Source: Actibacterium sp. XHP0104
GTDB taxonomy: Bacteria > Pseudomonadota > Alphaproteobacteria > Rhodobacterales > Rhodobacteraceae
NCBI RefSeq assembly: GCF_025751515.1
Contig: NZ_JAOWLE010000007.1
Location: 87,093 to 151,092, forward strand
Reading direction: 5' to 3'
Length of the DNA: 64,000 nucleotides
Shown here: positions 1 to 8,237 of the stretch, one piece after another
Position numbering within the stretch: the first letter of the stretch is position 1
Layout: each line of letters starts with the position of its first letter
Notes under the pieces: model-generated
Databases searched by the model: none
What the model saw: only the letters and a program-made list of their open reading frames with translations
What the model was told of the DNA's origin: nothing
Translations under genes and position numbers: made by a program

Positions 1-16
1 GGGTCAGGTTGAACAT
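1..16 (-). CDS. possible start of a downstream gene, cut by the window edge
   Basis: On the minus strand an ATG at 16-14 opens a frame (Met-Phe-Asn-Leu-Thr) that runs off the window. A GGAG lies five bases upstream of it, a good ribosome-binding site. It would be the next gene after the cobalt permease. Five codons are too few to name a product, and the frame could be spurious. Confidence 0.3.
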
Positions 17-29
17 GGGGGCTCCGGTG

Positions 30-61
30 AAACGAAACGCGGCCCCGTTGGCGGGGCCGCG
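30..61 (-). terminator. stem-loop with T-rich tail after cbiM
   Basis: A perfect 10-bp inverted repeat (CGCGGCCCCG at 38-47, complement at 52-61, four-base loop) lies 19 bases beyond the cbiM stop. Read on the minus strand it is followed by TTTCGTTTC, so it looks like an intrinsic terminator. A possible gene start follows only 14 bases later, so it may act as a partial terminator or attenuator inside an operon. Confidence 0.55.
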
Positions 62-79
62 CTAGGGGTTTGGGCGGGA

Positions 80-757
80 TCAGGCCGCCGCAAAGACGCG
101 CGGGGTCAGGATGCCGGTACCGGCGCGGCCGCGCAGCGCCTTGGCTGCGGCCAGCGCGGCCAGGTCAGCCAGCGGCTCGATCAGCACGACCAACATGTAG
201 GCGCCGCCGAAGGACAGGACCGAGGTCATGGTCTCGGCGCCAAAGCCCTGGCCGTAGAAGGCCCAGAAGCCGACCCAGGCCACCACGCCGCCCTGGTAGG
301 CGGTCGAAAGCGCCAGCGCCTGGCGGTATTTCAGGTCGACATAGGCGGTGCCGGGGGCGATCACGCGCTTGGCCAGCGCGCCCATGGCAAAGAGCGGCAC
401 CAGCAGCGTGGTGATGTTGATGAAATACTGCGGCAGGTCGGCGGGGGCAAAGAACATCCCCTGCAGCAGCAGGCCCATGGCCAGGCCGATTGCGGCCGGT
501 GCCGCGCCGAACATCAGGAACAGGGTCGAGCCGAGGATGAAGTGTACCTCGGAGACGCCGACCGGAAAGTGCGGCAGGATCTGGAAAAAGCTGAAGACCG
601 CCGCCGTGGTCACGGCGCTGCGGCCGATCAGGGCGGTGATGCCCGACTGGCGGATGGTGTCGGCGGTCAGTTTCAGGCCGACGGTGGCCGCGCCTGCGGC
701 GGTGGCATAGCCAAGCGCCATCTTGGCGCCGGCAACGATACCGGGTTCGATATGCAT
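80..757 (-). CDS. cbiM: energy-coupling factor cobalt permease, CbiM family
   Basis: Integral membrane protein of 225 residues that should bring Co2+ into the cell for the cobalamin pathway encoded beside it. The mature start Met-His-Ile-Glu-Pro-Gly has the N-terminal Met-x-His arrangement that CbiM proteins use to bind cobalt (here MHIEPG). Several hydrophobic segments follow, including a conserved stretch around HFPVGVSEVHFILGS. I chose the ATG at 757 over upstream starts because GGGAGA lies just before it and the metal-binding N-terminus must be exposed. The gene sits directly downstream of a cobalamin riboswitch on the same strand, which fits repression when B12 is plentiful. The partner ATPase and T component are not in the window and may lie to the left. 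Confidence 0.88.
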   Translation of the reverse strand: MHIEPGIVAGAKMALGYATAAGAATVGLKLTADTIRQSGITALIGRSAVTTAAVFSFFQILPHFPVGVSEVHFILGSTLFLMFGAAPAAIGLAMGLLLQGMFFAPADLPQYFINITTLLVPLFAMGALAKRVIAPGTAYVDLKYRQALALSTAYQGGVVAWVGFWAFYGQGFGAETMTSVLSFGGAYMLVVLIEPLADLAALAAAKALRGRAGTGILTPRVFAAA

Positions 758-837
758 AGTCTGTCTCCCTGCCGTCTCACCCGACGGCATTATGGTGGTG
801 AAGCCGGACGGGCCGGCGGTGGGTGGGGCGCATGCCC

Positions 838-1010
838 CTGACGGCAGGTTTCCTGACTTGCGGGTCTCTGCTTGGCCGGGCCTTCCCAACCCCGATGGGG
901 TCAGTGGCATCGTCCGGCCACGCTCTCCGCTTACAGTTGCGGGGGCAGTCACGGATTTGGCGCCTGATGGCTACACCGCACCGTGTTCCCTTTTTCATCC
1001 CCGGCGCTTT
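838..1010 (-). promoter_or_regulatory. cobalamin (AdoCbl) riboswitch upstream of cbiM
   Basis: Read on the minus strand, the hallmark segments occur in order: AAAAGGGAACACGGTG near 1000, GACTGCCCCCGCAACTG near 950, the GCCACTG core near 910, and the B12 box AGTCAGGAAACCTGCC ending near 845. They form the conserved cobalamin aptamer. Between the aptamer and the cbiM ribosome-binding site lies a 7-bp hairpin (770-789, arms TGCCGTC and GACGGCA) that touches the ribosome-binding site and is a likely expression platform. The aptamer edges are approximate. Its position 80 bases before cbiM indicates control of cobalt uptake by adenosylcobalamin. Confidence 0.92.
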
Positions 1011-1061
1011 GCGCGTTTGGGGAACCGTCTGGTCTTGGGTCTCATGTCCTTGGCTGTGGTG

Positions 1062-1784
1062 TCAATCCTCGTCGATCAGGGGTCCGTAAAGAATCATGAC
1101 CGGGGCGTTTCCGGCCCGGTTTTCCAGCTGTTGCGCTAGGCTGGCCACGGTGTGCCGGGTCAGGGTCTGGTCGGGCGAAGACACGGCCTCGGCCAAGAGG
1201 GCGGGCGTGTCGGGCGGCAGGCCCGCGCCGATCAGCCGCTCGGCCAGAGCGGCAAAGGTGCGGCGGCCCATATAGACGGCGGTGGTGGCCTGGGCGTCGG
1301 CCAGGGCGGGCAGGTTCAGCCCCTCGGGCAGGGCGCCGGTCACGTCATGGCCGGTGACGAACTGCATCCGCCGCGCGGTCAGGCGACGGGTCAGCGGAAT
1401 GCCGGCAGCAGCCGCAGCGGCGGCGGCCGTGGTCACGCCGGGGATCACCTCATAGGCAATGCCGGCGGCGCGCAGGGCGGTGATTTCTTCCTCGAGCCGG
1501 CCGAAAATGCCCGCGTCCCCCGATTTCAACCGCACCACCCGCGCGCCCGTGGCGGCGTAATCGACCAGCAAGCGGCTGACGTGATCCTGGCGCGGCGACG
1601 GGCGGCCCGCGCGTTTGCCCACGCCCACCAGATCGGCGCCGTCGCGGGCCAGGTCCAGGATTGGCCCCGAGGACAGGTCATCGAACAGGATGGCGTCGGC
1701 GGCCTCGATCCGCCGCACGGCCTTGACGGTCAGCAGTTCGGGGTCGCCGGGGCCGGAAGAGACGAAACTGACAAGGGCGGTCAT
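1062..1784 (-). CDS. cobA: uroporphyrinogen-III C-methyltransferase
   Basis: Cytoplasmic SAM-dependent enzyme of 240 residues that methylates uroporphyrinogen III at C2 and C7 to give precorrin-2, the entry step to cobalamin and siroheme. The N-terminal VSSGPGDPELLT, the VRLKSGDAGIFGR loop near residue 95 and VIPGVTTA are the diagnostic SUMT motifs, and the length is normal for a stand-alone SUMT. The start at 1784 overlaps the cobB stop in an ATGA arrangement; a longer in-frame extension upstream lies inside cobB and is rejected. It is the last gene of the minus-strand cob series. A second SUMT activity is encoded by the cysG fusion at 34.2-35.6 kb, which sits in the nitrate operon, so the two pathways have separate copies. 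Confidence 0.93.
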   Translation of the reverse strand: MTALVSFVSSGPGDPELLTVKAVRRIEAADAILFDDLSSGPILDLARDGADLVGVGKRAGRPSPRQDHVSRLLVDYAATGARVVRLKSGDAGIFGRLEEEITALRAAGIAYEVIPGVTTAAAAAAAAGIPLTRRLTARRMQFVTGHDVTGALPEGLNLPALADAQATTAVYMGRRTFAALAERLIGAGLPPDTPALLAEAVSSPDQTLTRHTVASLAQQLENRAGNAPVMILYGPLIDED

Positions 1785-3097
1785 GTGGCCTCGGCAATCA
1801 TGTGAAAGAAGGTGCCGGTGGCATTGCCCCGGCGCGACCCGGTTTCGGGCACGGCGGCGCCATTGGCATCGGTGACCTCGGCCAGCGGCGCATCGGGCTG
1901 GTCGAGGATGGTGGAGTAGTGGAACTCGTGCCCGCGCAGGCGGCTGCCGGGGGCGTGGCCGGGCAGGGCGGAGTGCAGCCGGGCCAGGCGATAGCCCAGG
2001 TGCATCTTGCGTTTGGCGAACGAGGTCACCAGCCCCAGCAGCCCGGCCATCTCGTGGCGGGCGCCGTCCTTGTCGATCAGGGCGGTGCCCATCGCCATAT
2101 ATCCCCCGCATTCGCCATGCACCGGGCGGGTGCGGGCGAAATCCTGCAACCCGGCGCGAAACCGGGTGGCGGCGGCAAGGCGGCCGGCGTGCAGTTCGGG
2201 ATAGCCGCCGGGCAGCCAGCAGGCATCGGCCGAGCCATCGGGCGCCTGATCGGCCAGCGGCGAAAAGGGCAGGATCTCGGCCCCGGCGGCGCGCCAGCTT
2301 TCCAAGAGGTGCGGATAGACGAAGGAAAACGCCGCATCGCGGGCAAGGGCAACGCGCTGGCCCGGCGGCGGCGCGGTGCGGGTGGCGTTGGGCGCCGTGA
2401 TGCCGGTGGGCCGGGCGGCGGCGATGATCCGGGGCAGGTCCATGTTCTGGGCGATGAAATCGGCGGCGGCGTTCAGGATGTCGTCAAGCGCGGCGTGTTC
2501 CTCGGCCTGCACCAGCCCCAGGTGGCGGTTGGGCATCTCGATCGAGGCCAGCCGGGGCAGCGCGCCCAGAACCTCGATGCCGGCGGCCTGCATTCCGGCG
2601 CGCACCAGGGCCTCGTGCCGGGGGCTGGCGACACGGTTCAGCACCACGCCCGCCAGCGCCACGTCGGGGCGCATGGCGGCGAACCCGCGCGCCACCGCCG
2701 CCGCCGATTGCGCCTGGCCCGACACATCCAGCACCAGCACCACCGGCCAGCCGGTCAGCGCGGCGATATCGGCGCTGGCGCCGGTGCCGCTTTCGCCGGG
2801 GCAGGCCACGCCGTCGAACAGGCCCATCGAGCCCTCGGCCAGCGCCAGGTCGGCCCCGTCGCAGGCCGCGATCAGCCGATGCAGCAGGCCCGGCCGCATG
2901 GCCCAGCTGTCAAGGTTGACCGAGGCCCGCCCGCAGGCCGCGCCGTGAAAGCCGGGGTCGATATAGTCGGGGCCGCTTTTGAAGGGCTGCACCTGCGCGC
3001 CGGCGCGGGTCAGCGCGCGCAAGAGGCCCAGCATCAGCGTGGTCTTGCCCGTGCCCGACGCCGGGGCCGAGATCAGCAGGCCGGGGGGCAGGCTCAT
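1781..3097 (-). CDS. cobB: cobyrinic acid a,c-diamide synthase (hydrogenobyrinic acid in the aerobic route)
   Basis: ATP- and glutamine-dependent amidotransferase of 438 residues that amidates the a and c side chains of hydrogenobyrinic acid. The N-terminal P-loop reads [12 protein letters not shown] (residues 10-21), followed by the substrate motif [12 protein letters not shown]. The C-terminal glutaminase domain contains [13 protein letters not shown] and the nucleophile Cys330 in [11 protein letters not shown]. Its start overlaps the cobM stop by four bases and its stop overlaps the cobA start, so the three genes are translationally coupled. In the aerobic pathway it acts before cobalt insertion by the CobN-containing chelatase also encoded here. 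Confidence 0.94.
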   Translation of the reverse strand: MSLPPGLLISAPASGTGKTTLMLGLLRALTRAGAQVQPFKSGPDYIDPGFHGAACGRASVNLDSWAMRPGLLHRLIAACDGADLALAEGSMGLFDGVACPGESGTGASADIAALTGWPVVLVLDVSGQAQSAAAVARGFAAMRPDVALAGVVLNRVASPRHEALVRAGMQAAGIEVLGALPRLASIEMPNRHLGLVQAEEHAALDDILNAAADFIAQNMDLPRIIAAARPTGITAPNATRTAPPPGQRVALARDAAFSFVYPHLLESWRAAGAEILPFSPLADQAPDGSADACWLPGGYPELHAGRLAAATRFRAGLQDFARTRPVHGECGGYMAMGTALIDKDGARHEMAGLLGLVTSFAKRKMHLGYRLARLHSALPGHAPGSRLRGHEFHYSTILDQPDAPLAEVTDANGAAVPETGSRRGNATGTFFHMIAEAT

Positions 3098-3879
3098 TCG
3101 ACGCCCTCCGGAAAGCGCGGCTGGGTGCCGACCGGGCGAAAGCGGCGGTCGTAATCGCCGGCGTAAAGGCAGCTTTCGTCAAAGCCCTCGGCCGCCAGCG
3201 CGGGCCCCACAAGGATCAGCGCGGTGCGGCCGCGTTCGCCATCGGTGGCGTCGATCACGCTGCCCAGCGTGGCGCGGATGATGTGCTGGTCGGGCCATGT
3301 GGCGCGCCAGACCACCGCGACCGGGCAGTCGGCGCCATAGGCCGGGCTTAGCCGGGCGACCACCTCGTCCAGCACATGCACCGACAGGTGAATGGCCAGC
3401 GTCGCGCCGGTGGCGGCAAAGTTTTCCAGCGTTTCGCCCTCGGGCATGGCGCTGGCCCGGCCCGAGGTTCGGGTCAGCACCAGCGACTGCGCCACGCCCG
3501 GCAGGGTTAGCTCGTTGCCCAGCGCGGCGGCGGCGGCGGCAAAGGCGGGCACGCCGGGGGTGATGTCGTAGGGGATGCCCTCGGCCCGCAGGCGGCGCAG
3601 CTGTTCGCCCATCGCCGACCAGACCGACAGATCGCCCGAATGCAGCCGCGCCACATCCTGCCCGGCGGCATGGGCAGTTTTGATCTCGGATATGATCTCG
3701 TCCAGCGACAGCGGTGCCGTGTTCACGATCCGTGCGCCGGGGGGGCAATGGGCCAGCAGGGCCTCGGGCACCAGAGATCCGGCATAGAGGCAGACGGGGC
3801 AGGCGGCGATCAGGTCGCGTCCGCGCAGGGTGATCAGGTCGGCGGCGCCGGGGCCGGCGCCGATGAAATGGACGGTCAT
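3094..3879 (-). CDS. cobM: precorrin-4 C11-methyltransferase
   Basis: SAM-dependent corrin ring methylase of 261 residues that converts precorrin-4 to precorrin-5. The frame starts [20 protein letters not shown], the typical tetrapyrrole methylase opening, and contains [13 protein letters not shown] and the [13 protein letters not shown] loop that lines the SAM site. The ATG at 3879 is chosen because family members begin at this point and because it overlaps the upstream cobE stop (ATGA); the longer open frame upstream is antisense-like Arg/Pro-rich sequence inside cobE and cobL. It lies between cobE and cobB in the co-directional minus-strand cob series. Confidence 0.93.
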   Translation of the reverse strand: MTVHFIGAGPGAADLITLRGRDLIAACPVCLYAGSLVPEALLAHCPPGARIVNTAPLSLDEIISEIKTAHAAGQDVARLHSGDLSVWSAMGEQLRRLRAEGIPYDITPGVPAFAAAAAALGNELTLPGVAQSLVLTRTSGRASAMPEGETLENFAATGATLAIHLSVHVLDEVVARLSPAYGADCPVAVVWRATWPDQHIIRATLGSVIDATDGERGRTALILVGPALAAEGFDESCLYAGDYDRRFRPVGTQPRFPEGVE

Positions 3880-4238
3880 GAGGGGGATCCTTCTGCAAGG
3901 GCGGCGGTGGCCATGCCATCGGCCGACTGAACGCGCGGCCCGGTCAGGCGGGCGCCGGGGCCGGCGGCGGCAAGGGCCGCGGCCTCGGCCAGGCTGCCGG
4001 TGCCGAACCGGGCGGTGACGCGGGGCGATTGGGTAAGGGTGGTCTGGCGCGCCAGATCGGCGGGCGGAATGGCGTGCAGGGGCAGGCCCAACTCGGCCGC
4101 CAGGGCGCGGGCCTGCGGGGTGCGGGCCTTGGTGTCTGCCGTCGCCAGCGCCTGAGCGCCCGCACCCGCCAAGGCCAGCGCCTCGCGCAGCGACGACAGG
4201 GGCGCGCCGGCCCGGAAACCGATACCTGCGATCTTCAT
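3876..4238 (-). CDS. cobE: cobalamin biosynthesis protein CobE (CbiG C-terminal-like)
   Basis: Small protein of 120 residues matching the C-terminal CbiG/CobE fold: it opens [21 protein letters not shown] and has the pattern ATADTKA...[15 protein letters not shown] that is usual in this family. In anaerobic organisms this domain is fused to CbiG, which opens the delta-lactone; in aerobic producers it is free-standing and is thought to handle a pathway intermediate, but its exact role is not firmly settled. The start overlaps the cobL stop and the stop overlaps cobM, fixing it in the operon. Confidence 0.85.
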   Translation of the reverse strand: MKIAGIGFRAGAPLSSLREALALAGAGAQALATADTKARTPQARALAAELGLPLHAIPPADLARQTTLTQSPRVTARFGTGSLAEAAALAAAGPGARLTGPRVQSADGMATAALAEGSPS

Positions 4239-5425
4239 CGGATGACGCTCCACTGGGTGATCGGGCGGGCGCGGTCCCAGCCGCGCATCCGGCCCAGCGG
4301 TGCGGCCTCGGCCAGCTCGGCACGCAGCAAATGGCCGCCGTGCCGCTGGTGGCTGTCGATCAGCAGCGCCTCGGATTCCAGCGTCACCGCATTTGCGACG
4401 ATCCGGGTGCCGGCGGGCAGGGTTCGCCACAGATGGGCGATCAGCTCGGGCGAGCCGCCGCCGCCCAGAAACACTGCATCGGGGGCGGGCAGGTCGGTCA
4501 GGGCCTGCGGCGCGGCGCCTTGGATGACCTCGATCATATGATCCAGCCCAAAGACCACGGCATTGGCGCCGATATTGGCGCAGCGATCGGCGCGGGGCTC
4601 GATCGTGATGGCGCGCCCGCCCGGTGCGGCCAGCGCCCATTCGACCGAGATTGACCCCGAGCCCCCGCCGATATCCCACAACAATTCACCCGCGCGCGGG
4701 GCCAGGGCCGACAGGGTCAGCGCGCGCACGGGGCGCTTGGTGATCTGGCCGTCATGGGTGAACATGTCGTCGGGCAGGCCGCTGGCACGCGGCAGGCCGG
4801 GTGCGCCCGCCGCGGTGATCGCCACGGCGACCGGGGCGGCGACATCGGGCAGGGCAAAATCCTGCGCGCGGGTCTGGCGCAGCCGTTCGCGCGGGCCGCC
4901 CAGGCATTCCAGCACATGCAGCTTTGACGGGCCAAAGCCGCGCGCGCTCAGCCAGCGCGCCAGATCCCCCGCTGCCGCGCCATCGCGCAGCAGGCAGATC
5001 ACCTGCCGCCCCGGAGCCAGAACCGGCACCAGACGCTCGAACGGGGCGGCGTGCAGGCCCATGCAAACGGTGGCCTCAATGCGCCAGCCCAGCCGCGCCG
5101 CCGCCAGCGAAAAGGTCGAGGGTGCCGGAAAGGCGCGCCATTCGCCGGGCGCCAGATGCGCCGCCAGCGACCCGCCCGCGCCATGCCAGAACGGATCACC
5201 CGAGACCAGCACCGCCACCTTGCGCACGCGTTCGGCCAGCACCGGTTCGACCGAGAACGGCACCGGCCAGGGGCGGCCCCGGTCGGCCACGCCGGCCAGA
5301 TCCAGGTGGCGCGGCCCGCCGAACACGATTTCGGCCTCGGCCAGCGCGCGGCGGCTTGCATCGGGCAGGCCGGGCAGGCCATCTTCGGTGATGCCGATGA
5401 GGCTTAGCCAGGGGGTATCAGACAT
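4235..5425 (-). CDS. cobL: precorrin-6B C5,15-methyltransferase (decarboxylating)
   Basis: Bifunctional SAM enzyme of 396 residues that methylates precorrin-6B at C5 and C15 and decarboxylates the C12 acetate chain. The N-terminal half is a tetrapyrrole methylase ([16 protein letters not shown] near residue 75, CbiE-like). The C-terminal half is a CbiT-like Rossmann methylase with [14 protein letters not shown] at 251-264. The start at 5425 has AAGGA eight bases upstream. It shares the tetranucleotide CATG with the start of cobK on the other strand. Alternative starts at 5434 and 5452 would lie inside cobK. It leads the cobL-E-M-B-A group. Confidence 0.93.
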   Translation of the reverse strand: MSDTPWLSLIGITEDGLPGLPDASRRALAEAEIVFGGPRHLDLAGVADRGRPWPVPFSVEPVLAERVRKVAVLVSGDPFWHGAGGSLAAHLAPGEWRAFPAPSTFSLAAARLGWRIEATVCMGLHAAPFERLVPVLAPGRQVICLLRDGAAAGDLARWLSARGFGPSKLHVLECLGGPRERLRQTRAQDFALPDVAAPVAVAITAAGAPGLPRASGLPDDMFTHDGQITKRPVRALTLSALAPRAGELLWDIGGGSGSISVEWALAAPGGRAITIEPRADRCANIGANAVVFGLDHMIEVIQGAAPQALTDLPAPDAVFLGGGGSPELIAHLWRTLPAGTRIVANAVTLESEALLIDSHQRHGGHLLRAELAEAAPLGRMRGWDRARPITQWSVIR

Positions 5426-6155
5426 GACGCGCATCCTTGTTCTTGGCGGCACGGCCGAGGCCTCGCGGCTGGCACGGGCGCTGGCAGATGCGGGGGCGGA
5501 TGCGGTATTTTCCTATGCCGGGCGCACGCAGGCGCCGGTGGCCCAGCCGCTGCCCACGCGGGTGGGCGGCTTTGGCGGGGTTGAGGGGCTGATCGCCTAT
5601 CTGCGGGCCGAGCGCATCACCCATGTGGTTGACGCCACCCACCCGTTTGCCGCGCAGATGAGCGCGAATGCCGTTGCCGCCTGTGGTCGCGCCGGTGTGG
5701 CGCTGGCCGCGTTCGAGCGCGCGCCCTGGCAGCCCGGCCCCGGCGATCGCTGGACCCGCGTTGCCGATCTGGGCGCCGCCGTCGCGGCCCTTCCCGATGC
5801 GCCTGCCCGGGTGTTTCTGGCCATCGGCCGGCAAAACCTTGATGTCTTTGCCGCGCGGCCCGGTCATTTCTATTTGCTGCGGCTGGTCGATGAGCCGCAG
5901 GCGCCGCTGCCCTTGCCCGACTGCGCGGCGGTGATCGCCCGCGGCCCCTTTAGCGTCGAACAGGATACGGACCTGCTGCGCCAGCATCGCATCGACCTGA
6001 TCGTCGCCAAGAACAGCGGCGGGCGCGGGGCCGAGGCCAAGCTGGCCGCCGCGCGCGCGCTGGGCCTGCCGGTGGTCATGATCGACCGCCCCGCCGTGCC
6101 CGACCGGCTGGTTCTGGGCCATGTCGATGAGGTGATGCGCTGGCTGGGTCATTAG
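5424..6155 (+). CDS. cobK: precorrin-6A reductase
   Basis: NADPH-dependent reductase of 243 residues converting precorrin-6A to precorrin-6B. It begins with a nucleotide-binding stretch RILVLGGTAEASRLA, has the family motif VVDATHPFAAQMSANA near residue 70, and ends with IVAKNSGGRGAEAKLAAARALGLPVV. AGGGGG eight bases before the ATG supports the start. It is the only plus-strand gene in an otherwise minus-strand block: its start overlaps that of cobL (shared CATG) and its stop overlaps the stop of cobJ (shared TTAG). Its promoter must therefore lie inside the cobL coding region, and any read-through transcript of the minus-strand operon is antisense to it. Confidence 0.92.
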   Translation: MTRILVLGGTAEASRLARALADAGADAVFSYAGRTQAPVAQPLPTRVGGFGGVEGLIAYLRAERITHVVDATHPFAAQMSANAVAACGRAGVALAAFERAPWQPGPGDRWTRVADLGAAVAALPDAPARVFLAIGRQNLDVFAARPGHFYLLRLVDEPQAPLPLPDCAAVIARGPFSVEQDTDLLRQHRIDLIVAKNSGGRGAEAKLAAARALGLPVVMIDRPAVPDRLVLGHVDEVMRWLGH

Positions 6156-6892
6156 GCGCGCCTTGGGGTATAGACGTAACGCCCGACGCGGCGGGTGTCG
6201 GCATTGCCGACGATCACCACGGTGCGCATGTCGGCCATCTCGGGCGTGGCTTCGGCCAGGGTGACGGTATGCAGGCACTGATCGGGTTTGGTCACGTCGC
6301 GGGCGAATGAAATCAGCCGTTCGCCGCCGCATTCGTCGCGCAGGATATCCAGCGCCTGGCCAAACTGATGCGGCCGCGAGGCCGAGCGCGGGTTGTAGAA
6401 CGCCATCGCGAACCCTCCCCGCGCCGCCATGCGCAGGCGGTGTTCGATCACCGACCAGGGTTTCAGGTTGTCGCTGAGGTTGATCGCGCAGAAATCATGC
6501 CCCAGTGGCGCGCCCAGCTGCGCGGCGGCGGCCAGCATGGCGGTGATGCCGGGCAGGATGCGGATATCAATGTCGTCGGGTGTACCGGGGCGGTTTTCCA
6601 GCGCCTCAAACAGGGCCGAGGCCATGGCGAACACCCCCGGATCGCCCGATGACACGATCACCACGCGCCGACCCTGCGCCGCCATGTCCAGCGCATGGGC
6701 GGCGCGGTCCAGCTCGACCCGGTTGTCGCTTTCATGCAGGGTCAGGCCGGGGCGTGGCGCGATGCGGCGCACATAGGGGATGTAGCCGACGATATCGGTG
6801 GCCGCGTCCAGCGCGGCGCGCACTTCGGGGGTGATCAGCGCCTCGTCGCCCGGGCCCAGCCCTGCCACGGTCAGGGTGCCGGCGGTGGTCAT
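6152..6892 (-). CDS. cobJ: precorrin-3B C17-methyltransferase
   Basis: SAM-dependent enzyme of 246 residues that methylates precorrin-3B at C17 and contracts the ring to give precorrin-4. It opens with TVAGLGPGDEALITPE, carries VSSGDPGVFAMASALFEALE in the middle and ILPGITAMLAAAAQLGAPLGHDF as the substrate and SAM loop, and ends with VIVGNADTRRVG. Length is normal. The start overlaps the cobI stop by four bases. The stop overlaps the convergent cobK stop, so no terminator separates the two. Confidence 0.94.
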   Translation of the reverse strand: MTTAGTLTVAGLGPGDEALITPEVRAALDAATDIVGYIPYVRRIAPRPGLTLHESDNRVELDRAAHALDMAAQGRRVVIVSSGDPGVFAMASALFEALENRPGTPDDIDIRILPGITAMLAAAAQLGAPLGHDFCAINLSDNLKPWSVIEHRLRMAARGGFAMAFYNPRSASRPHQFGQALDILRDECGGERLISFARDVTKPDQCLHTVTLAEATPEMADMRTVVIVGNADTRRVGRYVYTPRRA

Positions 6893-7611
6893 GGGCGCCT
6901 GCCGTTGCCGTGAACCACGGCTATGGTGAAATAGGGCACTTCGGCGGTGGCTTCGGTCAGGCGCTGGACGTTCTGCCCGGCCATGGTGCCGCGTTCGACC
7001 AGCCAGGTGTCGTCCAGCCGCCCGGCGCGGGTCAGCGCGCGTTTCAGGCGCGGCAGGTTGCGGCCGATCTTCATCACCACCAGCGCATCGGTATCGGCGG
7101 CGCGGCGGGCCAGCTCGTCCTCGGGCAGGGTGGCGGTCAGCACGGTCAGCACGTCATCGCCCCAGGTGATCGGCACGCCGGTCGCGGTCCAGCAGCCCGA
7201 CATGCCGGTGATGCCGGGGATGACCTCGACCGGGGTGCGGCCTTGCAGGCGGCTGTGCAGGTGCATGAACGAGCCATAGAAAAACGGGTCGCCCTCGCAC
7301 AGCACGATCACGTCGTCGGTGCGGGTCAGCGTGTCCAAGCGGTCGGCCCAGTCGTCATAGAACGCGGCCAGCAGGCGGTTGTATTCCGGGTCAGAGAACG
7401 GAATTTCGGTCGTGACCGGATATTCCATCGCATGTTCCTGCGCGTCCGGGTTCAGCATACCCTCGACGATGGCGCGGGCCTGGCCGGCGCGGCCTGCCTT
7501 GCGGAAATAGGCCACGTGGCGTGCGCCCCGGATCAGCCGGTCTGCGCGCACGCTCATCAGTTCGGGGTCGCCGGGGCCAAGGCCCACGCAGATCACCTTG
7601 CCCATGGTCAT
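6889..7611 (-). CDS. cobI: precorrin-2 C20-methyltransferase
   Basis: SAM-dependent enzyme of 240 residues that adds the C20 methyl group to precorrin-2, the first committed cobalamin step after the branch to siroheme. Visible motifs are VGLGPGDPELMSVRADRL at the N-terminus, VLCEGDPFFYGSFMHLH and VIPGITGMSGC, all typical of CobI/CbiL. The start at 7611 forms an ATGA overlap with the cobH stop; an internal Met two codons later is also possible. It is co-directional with cobH and cobJ. Confidence 0.94.
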   Translation of the reverse strand: MTMGKVICVGLGPGDPELMSVRADRLIRGARHVAYFRKAGRAGQARAIVEGMLNPDAQEHAMEYPVTTEIPFSDPEYNRLLAAFYDDWADRLDTLTRTDDVIVLCEGDPFFYGSFMHLHSRLQGRTPVEVIPGITGMSGCWTATGVPITWGDDVLTVLTATLPEDELARRAADTDALVVMKIGRNLPRLKRALTRAGRLDDTWLVERGTMAGQNVQRLTEATAEVPYFTIAVVHGNGRRP

Positions 7612-8237
7612 TCCTTCCAGCTGGCCAGCGCGTTCACCGCCGCCACCGTGATGGCCGAGCCGCCGAGGCGCCCCTGCACGATCATCGAGGGCACGGGCAG
7701 TTCCTGCATCAGCGCGTCTTTGGATTCGGCCGCACCGACAAAGCCCACCGGGCAGCCGATGATGGCCGCCGGGCGCGGGCAGGCGGGGTCATCCAGCATG
7801 TTCATCAGGTGAAACAGCGCCGTGGGCGCGTTGCCGATCGCCACCACCGCGCCGTCCAGATGGGGGCGCCACAGCTCGATCGCGGCGGCCGAGCGGGTGT
7901 TGCCCATCTGGCGCGCCATCTCGGGCACGCAGGCGTCGTGCAGGGTGCAGATCACCGGGTTGTCGGCGGGCAGGCGCGGGCGGGTGATGCCCTCGGACAC
8001 CATGCGCGCGTCGCACAGGATTGGCGCACCGGCGGCCAGCGCAGCGCGGGCGGCGCGGGCCATGCCGGGTGAAAAGCGCACGTCGCGTTCCAGCCCGACC
8101 AGCCCCGCGGCATGGATCATGCGAACGACGACCGGTTCCTCGTCACGGTCGAACCGCGACAGCGCGGCCTCGGCCCGGATGGTGGCAAAGCTTTCGGCAT
8201 AGATGCGGGCGCCGTCGGTTTCATAGATATGGGGCAT
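7608..8237 (-). CDS. cobH: precorrin-8X methylmutase
   Basis: Enzyme of 209 residues that moves a methyl group from C11 to C12 to produce hydrogenobyrinic acid, the last step of ring modification. The catalytic histidine is His42 in VVVRMIHAAG. Other family signatures are ILCDARMVSEGI, GNAPTALFHLMNML and IGCPVGFVGAAESKDAL. It begins one base after the cobG stop and overlaps cobI by four bases. Confidence 0.95.
   Translation of the reverse strand: MPHIYETDGARIYAESFATIRAEAALSRFDRDEEPVVVRMIHAAGLVGLERDVRFSPGMARAARAALAAGAPILCDARMVSEGITRPRLPADNPVICTLHDACVPEMARQMGNTRSAAAIELWRPHLDGAVVAIGNAPTALFHLMNMLDDPACPRPAAIIGCPVGFVGAAESKDALMQELPVPSMIVQGRLGGSAITVAAVNALASWKE

Noticed and set aside
1802..3154. 450-codon open frame opposite cobB
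   Set aside because: Gly/Gln/His/Arg-rich translation with no recognisable motif; it is the usual antisense shadow of a GC-rich gene, and cobB has all catalytic motifs.
4563..5423. N-terminal extension of cobK of about 287 codons
   Set aside because: It is antisense to cobL; the CobK family begins at the ATG at 5424, which has a good ribosome-binding site.
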